Assembly (NCBI GenBank): GCA_050014095.1
Contig: JBEKDZ010000002.1
Location: 62,001-126,000, forward strand
Direction: 5' to 3'
Length of the DNA stretch: 64,000 bases
Source of the DNA: RBG-13-51-18 sp050014095
GTDB lineage: Bacteria; Chloroflexota; Dehalococcoidia; Dehalococcoidales; RBG-16-60-22
The translations under genes and the position numbers were made by a program. A model generated the notes under the pieces. The model was not told where the DNA came from. It saw nothing but the letters and a program-made list of their open reading frames with translations, and ran no database searches. Below are positions 25,493 through 34,298 of this stretch, one piece after another (the first letter of the stretch is position 1; every line of letters begins with the position of its first letter).

Positions 25493-26224
25493 CTATTCCC
25501 GGCAATCGGGGCAAACATCGTAGTCGCTTAATGGTGTGCCCGAGGTCTTGGCGATGTACTCAATCTGTTTTTCCGGCGCCCAGTATTGCCCGCACTTGGA
25601 GCATTTCCTTAGCTTGAACTCCATCGTGTTATGCGGCCAGTTAATGATACGCTTGCCTTTTTTATCATTCATCGTAATCGCGCCGGTGGGACAGCTGTAA
25701 GAGCAAGAGCCGCAGCCGATGCACGCCTCGGAAAAATCTTCGCCGAAGGGGGTGATAAGCTCTCTCTCAACGCCGCGTTTGGCTAAACTTATAGCCGCTA
25801 CGCCGACCACCTCTTCGCAGGTACGCGCGCAGTTGGCGCAAAGGATACATTTGTTGTTGCCACTTTGCTCGACGAAACGAGTTTTGGTAACCCCAGCATC
25901 TTTAGCCATCTTCTGGATTTCCTCGGAATCCGGGCATCTTGCCAGTAGTAGCTCTAAAAGCATCTTACGGATTTTCTTGATTCTTTCCGTGTCCGTCTGG
26001 ACGGTCAGCTCTTCTTCCACAAGGTAGATACAGGAAGTGACTAACCTTTCTCGTCCACGGGCGGTTTTTATTTCTGCCAGGCAGAGACGGCATGCCCCGT
26101 AAGGCGCCACTGCCTCATTAGCGCATAAAGTGGGAATATAGATATTATGCTGGCGGGCGGCATCCAGTATTGTTTTGCCCTCTTCGGTTTTAATCTGTCG
26201 TCCGTTAATCGTTATATTTACCAT
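25493..26224 (-). CDS. HoxU/NuoG-N-terminal-type Fe-S protein
   Basis: Electron-transfer subunit of 243 residues. It has an N-terminal [2Fe-2S] ferredoxin fold (CANEAVAPYGACRLC), the His/Cys NuoG-type region (CILCANCARTC), a 4Fe-4S motif CIGCGSCSYSC and an unusual C-terminal zinc-ribbon-like pair (CSKCGQYW, CPDC). The molybdopterin-like remainder of NuoG is absent. It is last in the por-nuo operon and should relay electrons between the NuoF-like flavoprotein and ferredoxin-level donors. Confidence 0.88.
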   Translation of the reverse strand: MVNITINGRQIKTEEGKTILDAARQHNIYIPTLCANEAVAPYGACRLCLAEIKTARGRERLVTSCIYLVEEELTVQTDTERIKKIRKMLLELLLARCPDSEEIQKMAKDAGVTKTRFVEQSGNNKCILCANCARTCEEVVGVAAISLAKRGVERELITPFGEDFSEACIGCGSCSYSCPTGAITMNDKKGKRIINWPHNTMEFKLRKCSKCGQYWAPEKQIEYIAKTSGTPLSDYDVCPDCRE

Positions 26225-26236
26225 CTTATCTTATCC

Positions 26237-27919
26237 TTACTGTTGCCCGAATTTGCAGACGCCGGCGGGGCATCTCTTCTCTTTTATATGGGCTTCATAT
26301 TCATCTCTGAAGTGTTTGATAGAGCTTATTACCGGGTTAGGCGCGGATTGTCCCAGCTGGCAAAGCGAGGCATCGACTAATGTAGCGGAAAGCTCTTCGA
26401 GAAGCTGGATGTCCCCCTCTTTACCCCGCCCCTCGGTTATACCATCCAGGATGTATTTCATTTGCCGCAGTCCTTCACGACAAGGCAGGCATTTGCCGCA
26501 GGACTCACCTTCGAGGAAGGTGGTGTAATAGCGCGCCATGTCCACCATACAGGTCTTTTCGTCCATGACAATCATACCGCCGGAGCCCATCATCGAGCCG
26601 GCTTTGGTTAGCTCATCGAAGTCAACGGGAAGGTCGAGCAGGCTTTCCGGAATCATGCCGCCGCTGGGTCCGCCGGTCTGGACAGCTTTGAACTTACGCC
26701 CCTTGGGAATACCACCGCCGATATCGAAGACGATTTCTCTTAAGGTTGTGCCCATGGGTACTTCCACGAGGCCGGTATTGCTGATATTGCCGACCAAAGC
26801 AAATATTTTAGTGCCTTTGCTGCCGGCAGTGCCGATTTTTGCATACCAGTCGGCGCCTTTATTGATAATTAAAGGCACATTCGCCCAGGTCTCCACATTA
26901 TTAAGATTGCTCGGCTTGCCCCAGAGGCCTTGCTCCGAGGTATGGATGTACTTAGCGCGCGGCTCTCCTACTTTACCTTCCAGTGATGCCATCAGCGCGG
27001 TCGATTCGCCGCAGACAAAGGCGCCGCCGCCCCGCTTTATCTTAATATTAAAGCTAAAGCCCGACCCTAAAATATTCTCGCCGAGGAGTCCGTTAGCTTC
27101 CGCTTGCTCTAGGGCGATACGCATATTTCTCACAGCCAGTGGGTACTCGTTGCGGATGTAGATATACCCTTCGTGACTGCCGATGGCATAAGCCCCGATA
27201 ATCATGCCCTCCAGCACGCTGTGCGGATTGCCTTCCACCAGGCTTCTATCCATGAAAGCGCCGGGATCACCTTCATCGGCATTGCAGATAACGTATTTAA
27301 CATCATCGTGGGCGTTACGCGTGCTCTCCCACTTGTTGCCGGTGGCGAAGCCTGCCCCACCGCGACCCCTAAGCCCTGATTTCTTAATTTCATCGATAAT
27401 TTTTTCCGGGGTCATTTTCAGAGCTTTAACGAGGGCGCTATAACCGCCGATAGCCAGGTAATCTTCGATAACCGTGGGGTCGATTAGACCGTTATTGCCG
27501 ATAATCAGGCGCATCTGCTTTTTATAAAAAGGCACATCGCCCTCTTTGGTCACTTTCTCATTGGTGCTGCGGTCGGTATAGAGCAGCCGGCTGACGGCGT
27601 TGCCCTTGCCGATGGTCTCGGTAAGTATCTCCGGCACGTCCTTGGGACGCACTCTCTGGTAAAATATGTCTTTAGGTTTAATCACCACCAACGTGCCCCG
27701 CTCACAGAAGCCGGGACAGCCGATGGCTTTAACATCGACTTTCGCTTCCAGTTTTTGCTTCTTGACCTCATCCTGGAAAGCCGCCACAATGCTCTTCGAA
27801 CCATAAGCCTGGCAGCCGGTGCCGTTGCATATCGTAATGCAGGGCTTAGCGGGGTCTCTCTTTTGCAATATGGAGTTTCTTAGAGCCTCTAAATCGCCCG
27901 GAGATTTTAATCTTGCCAC
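26237..27919 (-). CDS. NuoF/HoxF/HydB-like NADH-binding flavoprotein
   Basis: A 560-residue diaphorase subunit. It has an N-terminal thioredoxin-like [2Fe-2S] domain (CNGTGCQAYG ... CPGFCERG), an FMN/NAD(H) domain (GLRGRGGAGFATGNKW, CNADEGDPGAFMDR) and a 4Fe-4S motif ESCGKCLPCREG with SLCQLG. The C-terminus stops at CPAGVCKFGQQ, where HydB-type proteins usually continue into extra ferredoxin clusters. GTG start at 27919 with a GGAGG Shine-Dalgarno. Context implies NAD(H) exchange with the pyruvate:ferredoxin enzyme. Confidence 0.93.
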   Translation of the reverse strand: MARLKSPGDLEALRNSILQKRDPAKPCITICNGTGCQAYGSKSIVAAFQDEVKKQKLEAKVDVKAIGCPGFCERGTLVVIKPKDIFYQRVRPKDVPEILTETIGKGNAVSRLLYTDRSTNEKVTKEGDVPFYKKQMRLIIGNNGLIDPTVIEDYLAIGGYSALVKALKMTPEKIIDEIKKSGLRGRGGAGFATGNKWESTRNAHDDVKYVICNADEGDPGAFMDRSLVEGNPHSVLEGMIIGAYAIGSHEGYIYIRNEYPLAVRNMRIALEQAEANGLLGENILGSGFSFNIKIKRGGGAFVCGESTALMASLEGKVGEPRAKYIHTSEQGLWGKPSNLNNVETWANVPLIINKGADWYAKIGTAGSKGTKIFALVGNISNTGLVEVPMGTTLREIVFDIGGGIPKGRKFKAVQTGGPSGGMIPESLLDLPVDFDELTKAGSMMGSGGMIVMDEKTCMVDMARYYTTFLEGESCGKCLPCREGLRQMKYILDGITEGRGKEGDIQLLEELSATLVDASLCQLGQSAPNPVISSIKHFRDEYEAHIKEKRCPAGVCKFGQQ

Positions 27920-27936
27920 AGGATTCCCTCCAGTTG

Positions 27937-28398
27937 CTAGCTATAATTCTTTAAAACTTCGTTCACTTTATCCGGCGTCATTTCGCCGTGATAGTCCTCC
28001 CCGATGATAACCATCGGGCCTAAAGCACAGGCGCCCACACAATTAACGGTCTCCAGGGTGAACTTAAGGTCGGCGGTGTTCTCGCCGTTTTTAATGCCAA
28101 GCTCTTTTTCCATCTCCGCCAGCACTTTATCGGAGCCGCGGACATGGCAAGCCGTGCCCATGCAAACGTTAATCAGATGGCGTCCTCGCGGCGTAAGACT
28201 GAAAGCCTTGAAAAAGGTGGCGACGCTATATACTCGGCTAAGCGGGATGTCTAGACCTTGGTGTATTTCTTCCAGCGCTTCTCTAGGGAGATACCCAATT
28301 ACCGACTGTGTATCGTGCAGGATATCAATTAGCGCCGATTTATCGCCTTTATATTTTTCCAGCAACTGTTGGACTTCTTTATACTTTTTTGCTGCCAT
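27937..28398 (-). CDS. NuoE-like [2Fe-2S] subunit
   Basis: A 153-residue thioredoxin-fold ferredoxin with the four cluster cysteines in CMGTACHVRG and CVGACALGP. This is the standard small partner of NuoF in complex I, HoxEFU and bifurcating hydrogenases. It overlaps porB by 20 bases, so it is translated from the same message as the 2-oxoacid oxidoreductase. Confidence 0.93.
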   Translation of the reverse strand: MAAKKYKEVQQLLEKYKGDKSALIDILHDTQSVIGYLPREALEEIHQGLDIPLSRVYSVATFFKAFSLTPRGRHLINVCMGTACHVRGSDKVLAEMEKELGIKNGENTADLKFTLETVNCVGACALGPMVIIGEDYHGEMTPDKVNEVLKNYS

Positions 28399-29317
28399 GC
28401 TTCGTCTTCTCCAGTAGTTTTTGATATTCCACCTCGACGCGCTGCTGTATTTTAGCTATGACATCGTCACTCAAGTGGCGGAACCTGCCCTGTATTTTCA
28501 GATAGTCTGCAACCGGTCTTAGCTGCGGTATTTCTACCGTCATCTTATATATGCCGTTTTCCACTTCGTATAGGGGGAATATGCCTGTTTGCACGGCTAG
28601 CCGCGCCTGGCGGTTGATAGTATCGGTGGGACTGCGCCAGCCGGTGGGACATACGGAAAGCACATGAATATAAGCCGGACCAGGCGTGGCTACGGCTTTA
28701 GCCACTTTAGCCATCAGGTCGAAGGGATAGCCGTGCGTCGCCGTCGCCACGTAAGGTATATTGTGGGCGACCGCTATCTCCGGCATGTTCTTCTTCCAGC
28801 TGAACTGCCCGATACTCTTTTTGCCGGCTGGAGAGGTAGTCGTCGACGCACCGAAAGGCGTGGCGGAGGAGCGTTGGATGCCGGTATTCATATATGCCTC
28901 ATTATCGTAGCAGATATAGGTAAAATCATGTCCCCGTTCCATGGCGCCGGAAAGCGCTTGTAGACCGATATCGGAAGTGCCCCCATCCCCGCCGATAGCC
29001 ACCACTTTCGTGTTCTCTGGCAGTTTCACTCCCTTGCGCCGCATGGCTTTATAGGCTGCCTCGACGCCAGAAGCTACTGCCGCGGTATTTTCGAACAGAG
29101 TGTGTATCCAGGGTAACTGCCAACTACTAAATGGGAGCTGTGAGGCGAAAATTTCCGCACAGCCGGTGGCATTAACGACGATAACGTTATTATCCAGGGC
29201 TTTGAACGACTGCCGTATAGCTAATGCCTCGCCACAGCCGATACAGGCGCGGTGCCCCGGTGCGAAGTTCTCCTCTTTCTTGACCAATCGAGGAACGTAA
29301 ATAGCGTATTTTTCCAT
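28379..29317 (-). CDS. porB: 2-oxoacid:ferredoxin oxidoreductase beta subunit
   Basis: Thiamine-diphosphate subunit, 312 residues. TPP motif GDGGTSDIGLQALSGAMERG and the following YDNEAYMNTGIQ are typical of pyruvate synthases, with cluster cysteines in RACIGCGEALA. It catalyses reversible oxidative decarboxylation of a 2-oxoacid to an acyl-CoA. Pyruvate is the likely substrate by motif similarity. It overlaps porA by one base and nuoE by 20. Confidence 0.94.
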   Translation of the reverse strand: MEKYAIYVPRLVKKEENFAPGHRACIGCGEALAIRQSFKALDNNVIVVNATGCAEIFASQLPFSSWQLPWIHTLFENTAAVASGVEAAYKAMRRKGVKLPENTKVVAIGGDGGTSDIGLQALSGAMERGHDFTYICYDNEAYMNTGIQRSSATPFGASTTTSPAGKKSIGQFSWKKNMPEIAVAHNIPYVATATHGYPFDLMAKVAKAVATPGPAYIHVLSVCPTGWRSPTDTINRQARLAVQTGIFPLYEVENGIYKMTVEIPQLRPVADYLKIQGRFRHLSDDVIAKIQQRVEVEYQKLLEKTKHGSKKV

Positions 29318-30492
29318 TATTCCCTCACCCCATATATCTCATATTCATTCTGGCTGCCCTTGGCGGCTATCTCGGTGCCTTTCTTCACAATGTCCTTAAA
29401 ACCGGACACGGTTGTGTCCCGCCCGCCCAGGCTGATAACATAGCTGACAACCTTGGGTTTCTTCGCCTGATTATAAAGGGCGGCTTTGACTTCGGAGGCT
29501 AACGGACCGCCCGGTCCTCCGAAGGAAATAGACCTATCCATGACAATAAGGACATCAGCGTCCTTTACCGCTTCCCGCAGCTCTTCGAAGGGGAAGGGCC
29601 GCCAGAGGCGAAGTCTTATCTGCCCCACGTCCACCCCCTCTTTACGCAGTTCATCAATAGCCACCGAAGCCGTCTCGCCGCTGCTGCCCATGGTCATGAG
29701 GAGGACTTTGGCGCCGTCGCTGTGGTATTTTTCAACAGGCAGGTATTTCCGCCCGAAAATTTTTTGGAACTCATCCCATACCTGCAAGATAACTTTCTTG
29801 GAGTTCTTTAAATTGACCTCCTGCGCCCATTTGGCTTCCATGAAGATAAACGGCGGGGCGAACTCACCCATGGCTACCGGTTTATCCGGGTTAAGGGGGA
29901 GGGGAAATTTGTATTTAGGCAGGAATTTATCGACATCTGCCTGTTCCGGGAAAATGATTGGCTCGACAACATGCGTCAGGTTGAAACCGTCCAAGTGGAC
30001 GATGGCTGGCAGGAGCACACGTGGGTCTTCAGCCACACGGAAGGCAATGATGGTATTATCGACGGCCTGCTGGCCGTTTTCGGTAACAATCTGAATCCAG
30101 CCGGTATCCCTTATCGACATCATATCCGAGTGGTCGCCCCAGATGCTTAATGGCGCCGATAACGCCCGGTTAGCCAACGCCATGACGATGGGTAGCCGCA
30201 TAGGGGCGGCGACATAGAGCACTTCGTTCATCAATGCTAATCCCTGGCTCGAGGTGGCGGTAAAGGTGCGGGCGCCGCTGGCGGATGAACCAAGACAGGC
30301 GCTCATCGCCGAATGCTCTGATTCCACCGGTATATACTCGGCATCCAGCTCACCGTTGGCTACCAGCTCGGCAAGGTGCTCTACAATATGGGTTTGGGGG
30401 GTAATGGGGTAAGCCGCAATTACATCTGGATTGCACATTTTGACGGCGTCAGCCAGGGCGATAGAAACCTCAACACCAGTGCGTAGCGTCAT
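29317..30492 (-). CDS. porA: 2-oxoacid:ferredoxin oxidoreductase alpha subunit
   Basis: A 391-residue subunit with the pyrimidine-binding and CoA domains: AYPITPQTHIVEHLAE, ESEHSAMSACLGSSASGAR and SSQGLALMNEVLY, then GGPGGPLASEVKAAL near the end. Forms the catalytic heterodimer with PorB. Start overlaps the porD stop by one base. Confidence 0.94.
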   Translation of the reverse strand: MTLRTGVEVSIALADAVKMCNPDVIAAYPITPQTHIVEHLAELVANGELDAEYIPVESEHSAMSACLGSSASGARTFTATSSQGLALMNEVLYVAAPMRLPIVMALANRALSAPLSIWGDHSDMMSIRDTGWIQIVTENGQQAVDNTIIAFRVAEDPRVLLPAIVHLDGFNLTHVVEPIIFPEQADVDKFLPKYKFPLPLNPDKPVAMGEFAPPFIFMEAKWAQEVNLKNSKKVILQVWDEFQKIFGRKYLPVEKYHSDGAKVLLMTMGSSGETASVAIDELRKEGVDVGQIRLRLWRPFPFEELREAVKDADVLIVMDRSISFGGPGGPLASEVKAALYNQAKKPKVVSYVISLGGRDTTVSGFKDIVKKGTEIAAKGSQNEYEIYGVRE

Positions 30493-30794
30493 TACTCCAC
30501 CTCCTCGACCATTTTAATCACCTTCGGCCAGCATTCTCTGGCACAGATGCCGCAACCCTTGCAGTAGAACAGGTCAGCTTCAAAATTGCCTTCCTTATTC
30601 TGACCGATGCAGCCTTCCGGACAATACAAGGCACAGAGTCCGCACTTAATACATTTATTGAAATCATAGGTAGGACGCTGTGAACGCCAGGTGCCGCTCT
30701 CATACCGGCGGGCGCTGCCTTCATTTTTTACATCGGTAACGATGTTGCCGATTTCCAGGTCTTTCCAGGTTAGTTCATTCTCCGATTTCGCCAT
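30492..30794 (-). CDS. porD: 2-oxoacid:ferredoxin oxidoreductase delta (ferredoxin) subunit
   Basis: A 100-residue 2[4Fe-4S] ferredoxin-like subunit with CIKCGLCALYCPEGC and CKGCGICARECWP. It relays electrons from the TPP site to external ferredoxin or, here, possibly to the NuoEF/HoxU module. Directly abuts porC. Confidence 0.94.
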   Translation of the reverse strand: MAKSENELTWKDLEIGNIVTDVKNEGSARRYESGTWRSQRPTYDFNKCIKCGLCALYCPEGCIGQNKEGNFEADLFYCKGCGICARECWPKVIKMVEEVE

Positions 30795-31367
30795 TTATTG
30801 CTCCTCGCGTGCAACTTGCTCGTAGGCTGTTTCCATGGCTTTGATATTCCGTTCACCCAGCCTGCCGAAGCGTTTATTTAAAGGCTCGTGCGTTGATTTC
30901 TTATCGATAACGCCGGTGACTTTTAAAACCGCGCCGAGCATGGTGGTATTGACGATATTAACACCAAGCACCTCGCGGGCTATTTTACCAGCGTTGATGG
31001 TAGCCACCGGGTATTTAATGCCGAATTCAGACTTGATTTCCTTGGGTGTTTTGCGGGTATTAACGATGACCCAGCCGCCATCTTTCAGACCGGATGTTAC
31101 GTTTACTTTTCCAAGTAGTCCGGGGTCGAGGACGACTACGCAATCTGGCTGGTTAATATCTGCTCTAATACGCACCGGTTCGCGGCTGTCCACGCGGTTG
31201 AATGCTTGTACCGGGGCTCCCCGTCTCTCCGGACCGAAGCTCGGGAAGGCTTGAGCGTATTTCCCTTCGGCGATGGCCGCTTGCGCCAACATCTCCGCCG
31301 AGGTAACGGCGCCTTGCCCGCCGCGTCCGTGCCACCTGATCTCAATAAGGCTTTTCTCTTGAGTCAT
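30795..31367 (-). CDS. porC: 2-oxoacid:ferredoxin oxidoreductase gamma subunit
   Basis: A 190-residue gamma subunit, first gene of the seven-gene operon. Motifs are RWHGRGGQGAVTSAEMLA and FPSFGPERRGAPVQAFNR. Subunit order gamma-delta-alpha-beta matches archaeal and Dehalococcoidia-type four-subunit enzymes. ATG at 31367 with ACGGAG upstream. The tRNA-Arg ends 21 bases upstream on the same strand. Confidence 0.94.
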   Translation of the reverse strand: MTQEKSLIEIRWHGRGGQGAVTSAEMLAQAAIAEGKYAQAFPSFGPERRGAPVQAFNRVDSREPVRIRADINQPDCVVVLDPGLLGKVNVTSGLKDGGWVIVNTRKTPKEIKSEFGIKYPVATINAGKIAREVLGVNIVNTTMLGAVLKVTGVIDKKSTHEPLNKRFGRLGERNIKAMETAYEQVAREEQ

Positions 31368-31388
31368 ATTTACTCCGTAACATAAAAC

Positions 31389-31461
31389 TGCCCCTGGAGC
31401 GACTCGAACGCTCGCGGCCAGCTCCGGAGGCTGGTGCTCTATCCACCTGAGCTACAGGGGC
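31389..31461 (-). tRNA. tRNA-Arg (CCG anticodon)
   Basis: On minus: acceptor GCCCCTG/CAGGGGC, D stem GCTC/GAGC, anticodon stem CCAGC with loop CTCCGGA, T arm GAGCG-TTCGAGT-CGCTC, discriminator A, CCA not encoded. CCG anticodon reads CGG arginine codons. Confidence 0.96.
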
Positions 31462-31517
31462 TAATTACTAATATTATACGATAAATTGTGATTCCTTCGC
31501 AACCTGATTTAGTTTAA

Positions 31518-32876
31518 TTATACATAACGCCAGAATAGTAAAAGCTGGCATAGACCGATGACTAAAATCGTCGGTGGTATGGCATACTTGATATAGTGTC
31601 CCCAGCCGATGTGATGTCCCTCTTTTTCAGCGATGGCGATACCTACTACATTGGCTGATGCGCCGATAGGCGTGCCGTTACCGCCGATATTCGTTCCCAA
31701 CGAAAGCGACCACGTCATGGCCGGCAGGCTGATACTACCTGTAGCGGCAAGAGAACCGATAACGGGCACCATCGCCGCGGCGAAAGGTATATTATCCACT
31801 AAGGCAGATAAAAAGGTGGATATCCACAGGATGATAGCTACGGCGATGCCGATATTGCCGCTGGAAATATCCCCGATAAGTCCGGCTATCTTTGTCAGCA
31901 CGCCGCTGACCTCAAGACCTCCGACGCATATGAACAGCCCGACAAAAAATAAAAGCGTACGCCAGTCGATGTTCTTAATTATCTTATTTGCATTTCTTCC
32001 AGCGAATGCCAGTGAAAGCACAGCACTGATAACACCGATAGTGGCTACCGATAGCCCCGTGTAAGCGTGGGTTACCAGAAGCACGATGATTAAAATGAAA
32101 ACTGCCACCGCCAGTTTAAACAGACGCGGATTAACGATGGCGCTGCTTGGCAAGGGGCAGGATTTCATCATCTCTTCGGGCTTGATATCCTGTTTTAGCG
32201 GCTTGCGGAAGACGAAGTAGAAATAAACAATAGCCAACAGCATACCCACCCAGGCGATAACTCCGGTGTTGGTAATAAAGTCGGAAGAGTTAAAGCCGAA
32301 AGACGTTCCGATGATGATATTAGGCGGGTTGCCAATCAACGTTGCGCTACCGCCGACATTTGAGGCGAATATCTCGGCAATGATAACCGATACCGGATTG
32401 AACTTAAGCAGCCGCCCCAGCTCGATAGTTACCGTGCTTAAAAAGAGCATGACGGTGATACTACCGATGAACATCGAAAGAAAGCCGGATAATACCATGA
32501 AGGAAATCAGGATGGGCATTGCTCGGCAGCCGGCCAGTCGTGCGGTATAAAGGCACATCCAGCGGAATAGTCCCGCCGTTTCCAGACAGCCCACGGTAAT
32601 CATCATCGTGCCGATAAAGACTATCGTCTGCCAGTTAAAACCGAGCGATTCTACGGCGTTATCTCCCGGCATCCAAAACTGCGTATGCCCTAGCTGTTTT
32701 ATATTAAGAAAATCCCATAACCCTCCGGGGTCCCGCATGATTCCAAAGAAAACTACCAGAATGATTAAAGCTGCGGCTACTAAAGCCGCGGTGTGGCGTT
32801 TTACCTTGTTGCTGGCAATCAAAGCAAACATCAACACGAATATGATTATAGAAATAATTTGACTGACTGAAAGCAT
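31518..32876 (-). CDS. ArsB/NhaD/CitM-superfamily (ion transporter) permease
   Basis: A 452-residue inner-membrane protein with about 11-12 hydrophobic helices. Two related halves each carry the superfamily hairpin: SNVGGSATLIGNPPNIIIG in the first and SLGTNIGGNGTPIGASANVV in the second. Members move arsenite, Na+/H+, citrate or other anions; the substrate cannot be read here and no arsenic genes are adjacent. Probably monocistronic. Confidence 0.87.
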   Translation of the reverse strand: MLSVSQIISIIIFVLMFALIASNKVKRHTAALVAAALIILVVFFGIMRDPGGLWDFLNIKQLGHTQFWMPGDNAVESLGFNWQTIVFIGTMMITVGCLETAGLFRWMCLYTARLAGCRAMPILISFMVLSGFLSMFIGSITVMLFLSTVTIELGRLLKFNPVSVIIAEIFASNVGGSATLIGNPPNIIIGTSFGFNSSDFITNTGVIAWVGMLLAIVYFYFVFRKPLKQDIKPEEMMKSCPLPSSAIVNPRLFKLAVAVFILIIVLLVTHAYTGLSVATIGVISAVLSLAFAGRNANKIIKNIDWRTLLFFVGLFICVGGLEVSGVLTKIAGLIGDISSGNIGIAVAIILWISTFLSALVDNIPFAAAMVPVIGSLAATGSISLPAMTWSLSLGTNIGGNGTPIGASANVVGIAIAEKEGHHIGWGHYIKYAIPPTILVIGLCQLLLFWRYV

Positions 32877-33014
32877 AAGATTTACCGAATCTGGAAATGG
32901 ATGCGATGGCTTATTATAGCAAGAATATCGACATCAAGACAAAAATATTGACTTTTTGACCTTAAGCTGACTAAAGTAGCTTAAGCAGATAATTACTTAT
33001 TTAAAGGAGTTATC

Positions 33015-33242
33015 ATGGCTGAAGCTAAATCTAAAAGCGGGGCTAAACCTAAAGTCACAGCTAGACCTAAAAACACTGCTAAACCTAAAAGTAAGGCTAA
33101 ATCTACAAAGGTTGCTGCTCTGGGAGTCACTTTTAAATGCCGTTTGTGTGAAAAACAGAAACCAATATCTGAAATGAAAATTATCAAACGATTCAGACCA
33201 GTGATTTTCGTCTGCCAGGAATGCGAAAAAGTCTTTCAGTAA
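33015..33242 (+). CDS. Small Lys/Ala/Pro-tailed zinc-finger-like protein
   Basis: A 75-residue protein with two parts. Residues 2-33 are a low-complexity basic tail built on repeated AKPK/ARPK units like histone H1 tails. Residues about 42-70 hold CRLC and CQEC separated by 20 residues, a probable zinc site. AAAGGAG lies 7 bases before the ATG. It may bind DNA or RNA. It is followed 28 bases later by an unknown gene with its own ribosome-binding site. Family unknown. Confidence 0.75.
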   Translation: MAEAKSKSGAKPKVTARPKNTAKPKSKAKSTKVAALGVTFKCRLCEKQKPISEMKIIKRFRPVIFVCQECEKVFQ

Positions 33243-33270
33243 GTACCACCTACTTTGATAAGGGGATGTT

Positions 33271-33909
33271 ATGGCTCAAGAGCTGGGTAAAATCGAAAAG
33301 CCGCCGGTAGAAAATTTTAAAAAGGGTCGTAAGATATTTTTCGTGCCTGTCATTTACCAGAGCGAGGATTTGCCAAAAGACTACCTTGAAAAATTCAACC
33401 GTTATTGGGCAGAGGTCGAAAAGCAGATTGCCGAACTATCGCTGAAACTCGGCGAGGTTAACAAAATATACCATGAGCTAATTGCTTTTTCCGGTGAGAA
33501 GGGCGCCACAACGCTTAAAGACCTGAACAATCCTAGCTATAAAATCGTTCAAGCCTGCCTGACTAAAAAAGCCTCCTTGGAGGCTCTGGAAGATAGCGAT
33601 TTGCTAACCGAATTTATGGACTGGAGCAGGTGTCTACTGATAGGTTTGCAGAATCCCAACGTAATATCGAAAGTCTATGATGCCTATACCGAGGTCGGTA
33701 AAAAGCGTAACGAAGCGATGGCTCGTAAAATTGATGAAACTTTAAAAGATAATGAAATTGGGATGGTGTTGATGCGTGAAAGTCATCAGGTACAGTTCCC
33801 AGCGGATGTCCAGGTATTTTATGTATCCCCGCCTGCCCTGGATGATATCAAACGATGGCTTAGAGAACAAGAGCGGAATGTGAACGAAAAAACAACAGAT
33901 GAGAAATAA
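33271..33909 (+). CDS. Conserved-looking cytoplasmic protein, unknown function
   Basis: A 212-residue, mostly helical charged protein without signal peptide or membrane segments. A central region with MDWSRCLLIGLQNPNVI and a later segment MVLMRESHQVQFPADVQVFYV are the most structured parts. AAGGGG precedes the ATG. I do not recognise the family. Convergent with a small zinc-ribbon gene. Confidence 0.75.
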   Translation: MAQELGKIEKPPVENFKKGRKIFFVPVIYQSEDLPKDYLEKFNRYWAEVEKQIAELSLKLGEVNKIYHELIAFSGEKGATTLKDLNNPSYKIVQACLTKKASLEALEDSDLLTEFMDWSRCLLIGLQNPNVISKVYDAYTEVGKKRNEAMARKIDETLKDNEIGMVLMRESHQVQFPADVQVFYVSPPALDDIKRWLREQERNVNEKTTDEK

Positions 33910-33921
33910 ACTCCTCTTTCA

Positions 33922-34089
33922 CTAGCGAGCATACGTTCTCTTTATGACAGGCTTTTTCTCCCCGGCCGGTGGATTTTTTTCGTAAATCGCGCTGCACTGT
34001 AGGCAGACGATGTAGGTTCCTTCGAAGTCTCTATCTAGAAAAAGGTCGCCGCCGCAACGTTTGCACCCCTTCATCTTAATAATGTTCAT
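33922..34089 (-). CDS. 55-residue zinc-ribbon protein
   Basis: A short frame, MNIIKMKGCKRCGGDLFLD to KRTYAR, with CKRC and CLQC 17 residues apart, a compact zinc ribbon. AAAGGAGAAAT directly precedes the ATG, a perfect Shine-Dalgarno, which supports translation. It is convergent with the 212-residue unknown gene and divergent from the cupin/UroD pair. Function unknown; a nucleic-acid-binding or regulatory role is a guess. Confidence 0.65.
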   Translation of the reverse strand: MNIIKMKGCKRCGGDLFLDRDFEGTYIVCLQCSAIYEKNPPAGEKKPVIKRTYAR

Positions 34090-34115
34090 ATTTCTCCTTT
34101 TAAACCTTCCCTACA

Positions 34116-34170
34116 AACGTTACAAATATTATGTTTGAAAATATTTTATCTACATTATGTAACGTTACAA
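34116..34170. promoter_or_regulatory. Candidate operator: repeated AACGTTACAA
   Basis: AACGTTACAA occurs at 34116-34125 and again at 34161-34170. The second copy lies in a perfect 12-base palindrome TGTAACGTTACA (34158-34169). The sites lie in the divergent gap upstream of the cupin-UroD promoter. A dimeric repressor or activator site is likely, but the regulator is not in the window. Confidence 0.45.
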
Positions 34171-34217
34171 TCACGAAATTCGTTTCAACCATCACAAAAT
34201 CATCACAATATCTATTT

Positions 34218-34247
34218 TTGACAATGTAAAGAGAAATAGACTAAAAT
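34218..34247 (+). promoter_or_regulatory. Promoter for the cupin-UroD pair
   Basis: TTGACA (34218-34223), 18-base spacer, TAAAAT (34242-34247). Strong sigma-70-type match about 50 bases before the ATG at 34299, downstream of the AACGTTAC repeats. Confidence 0.75.
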
Positions 34248-34298
34248 TGCGCCAGAACTTAAATTTTTTAGAGTTAATATTTATTTAGGAGAGGTAAA

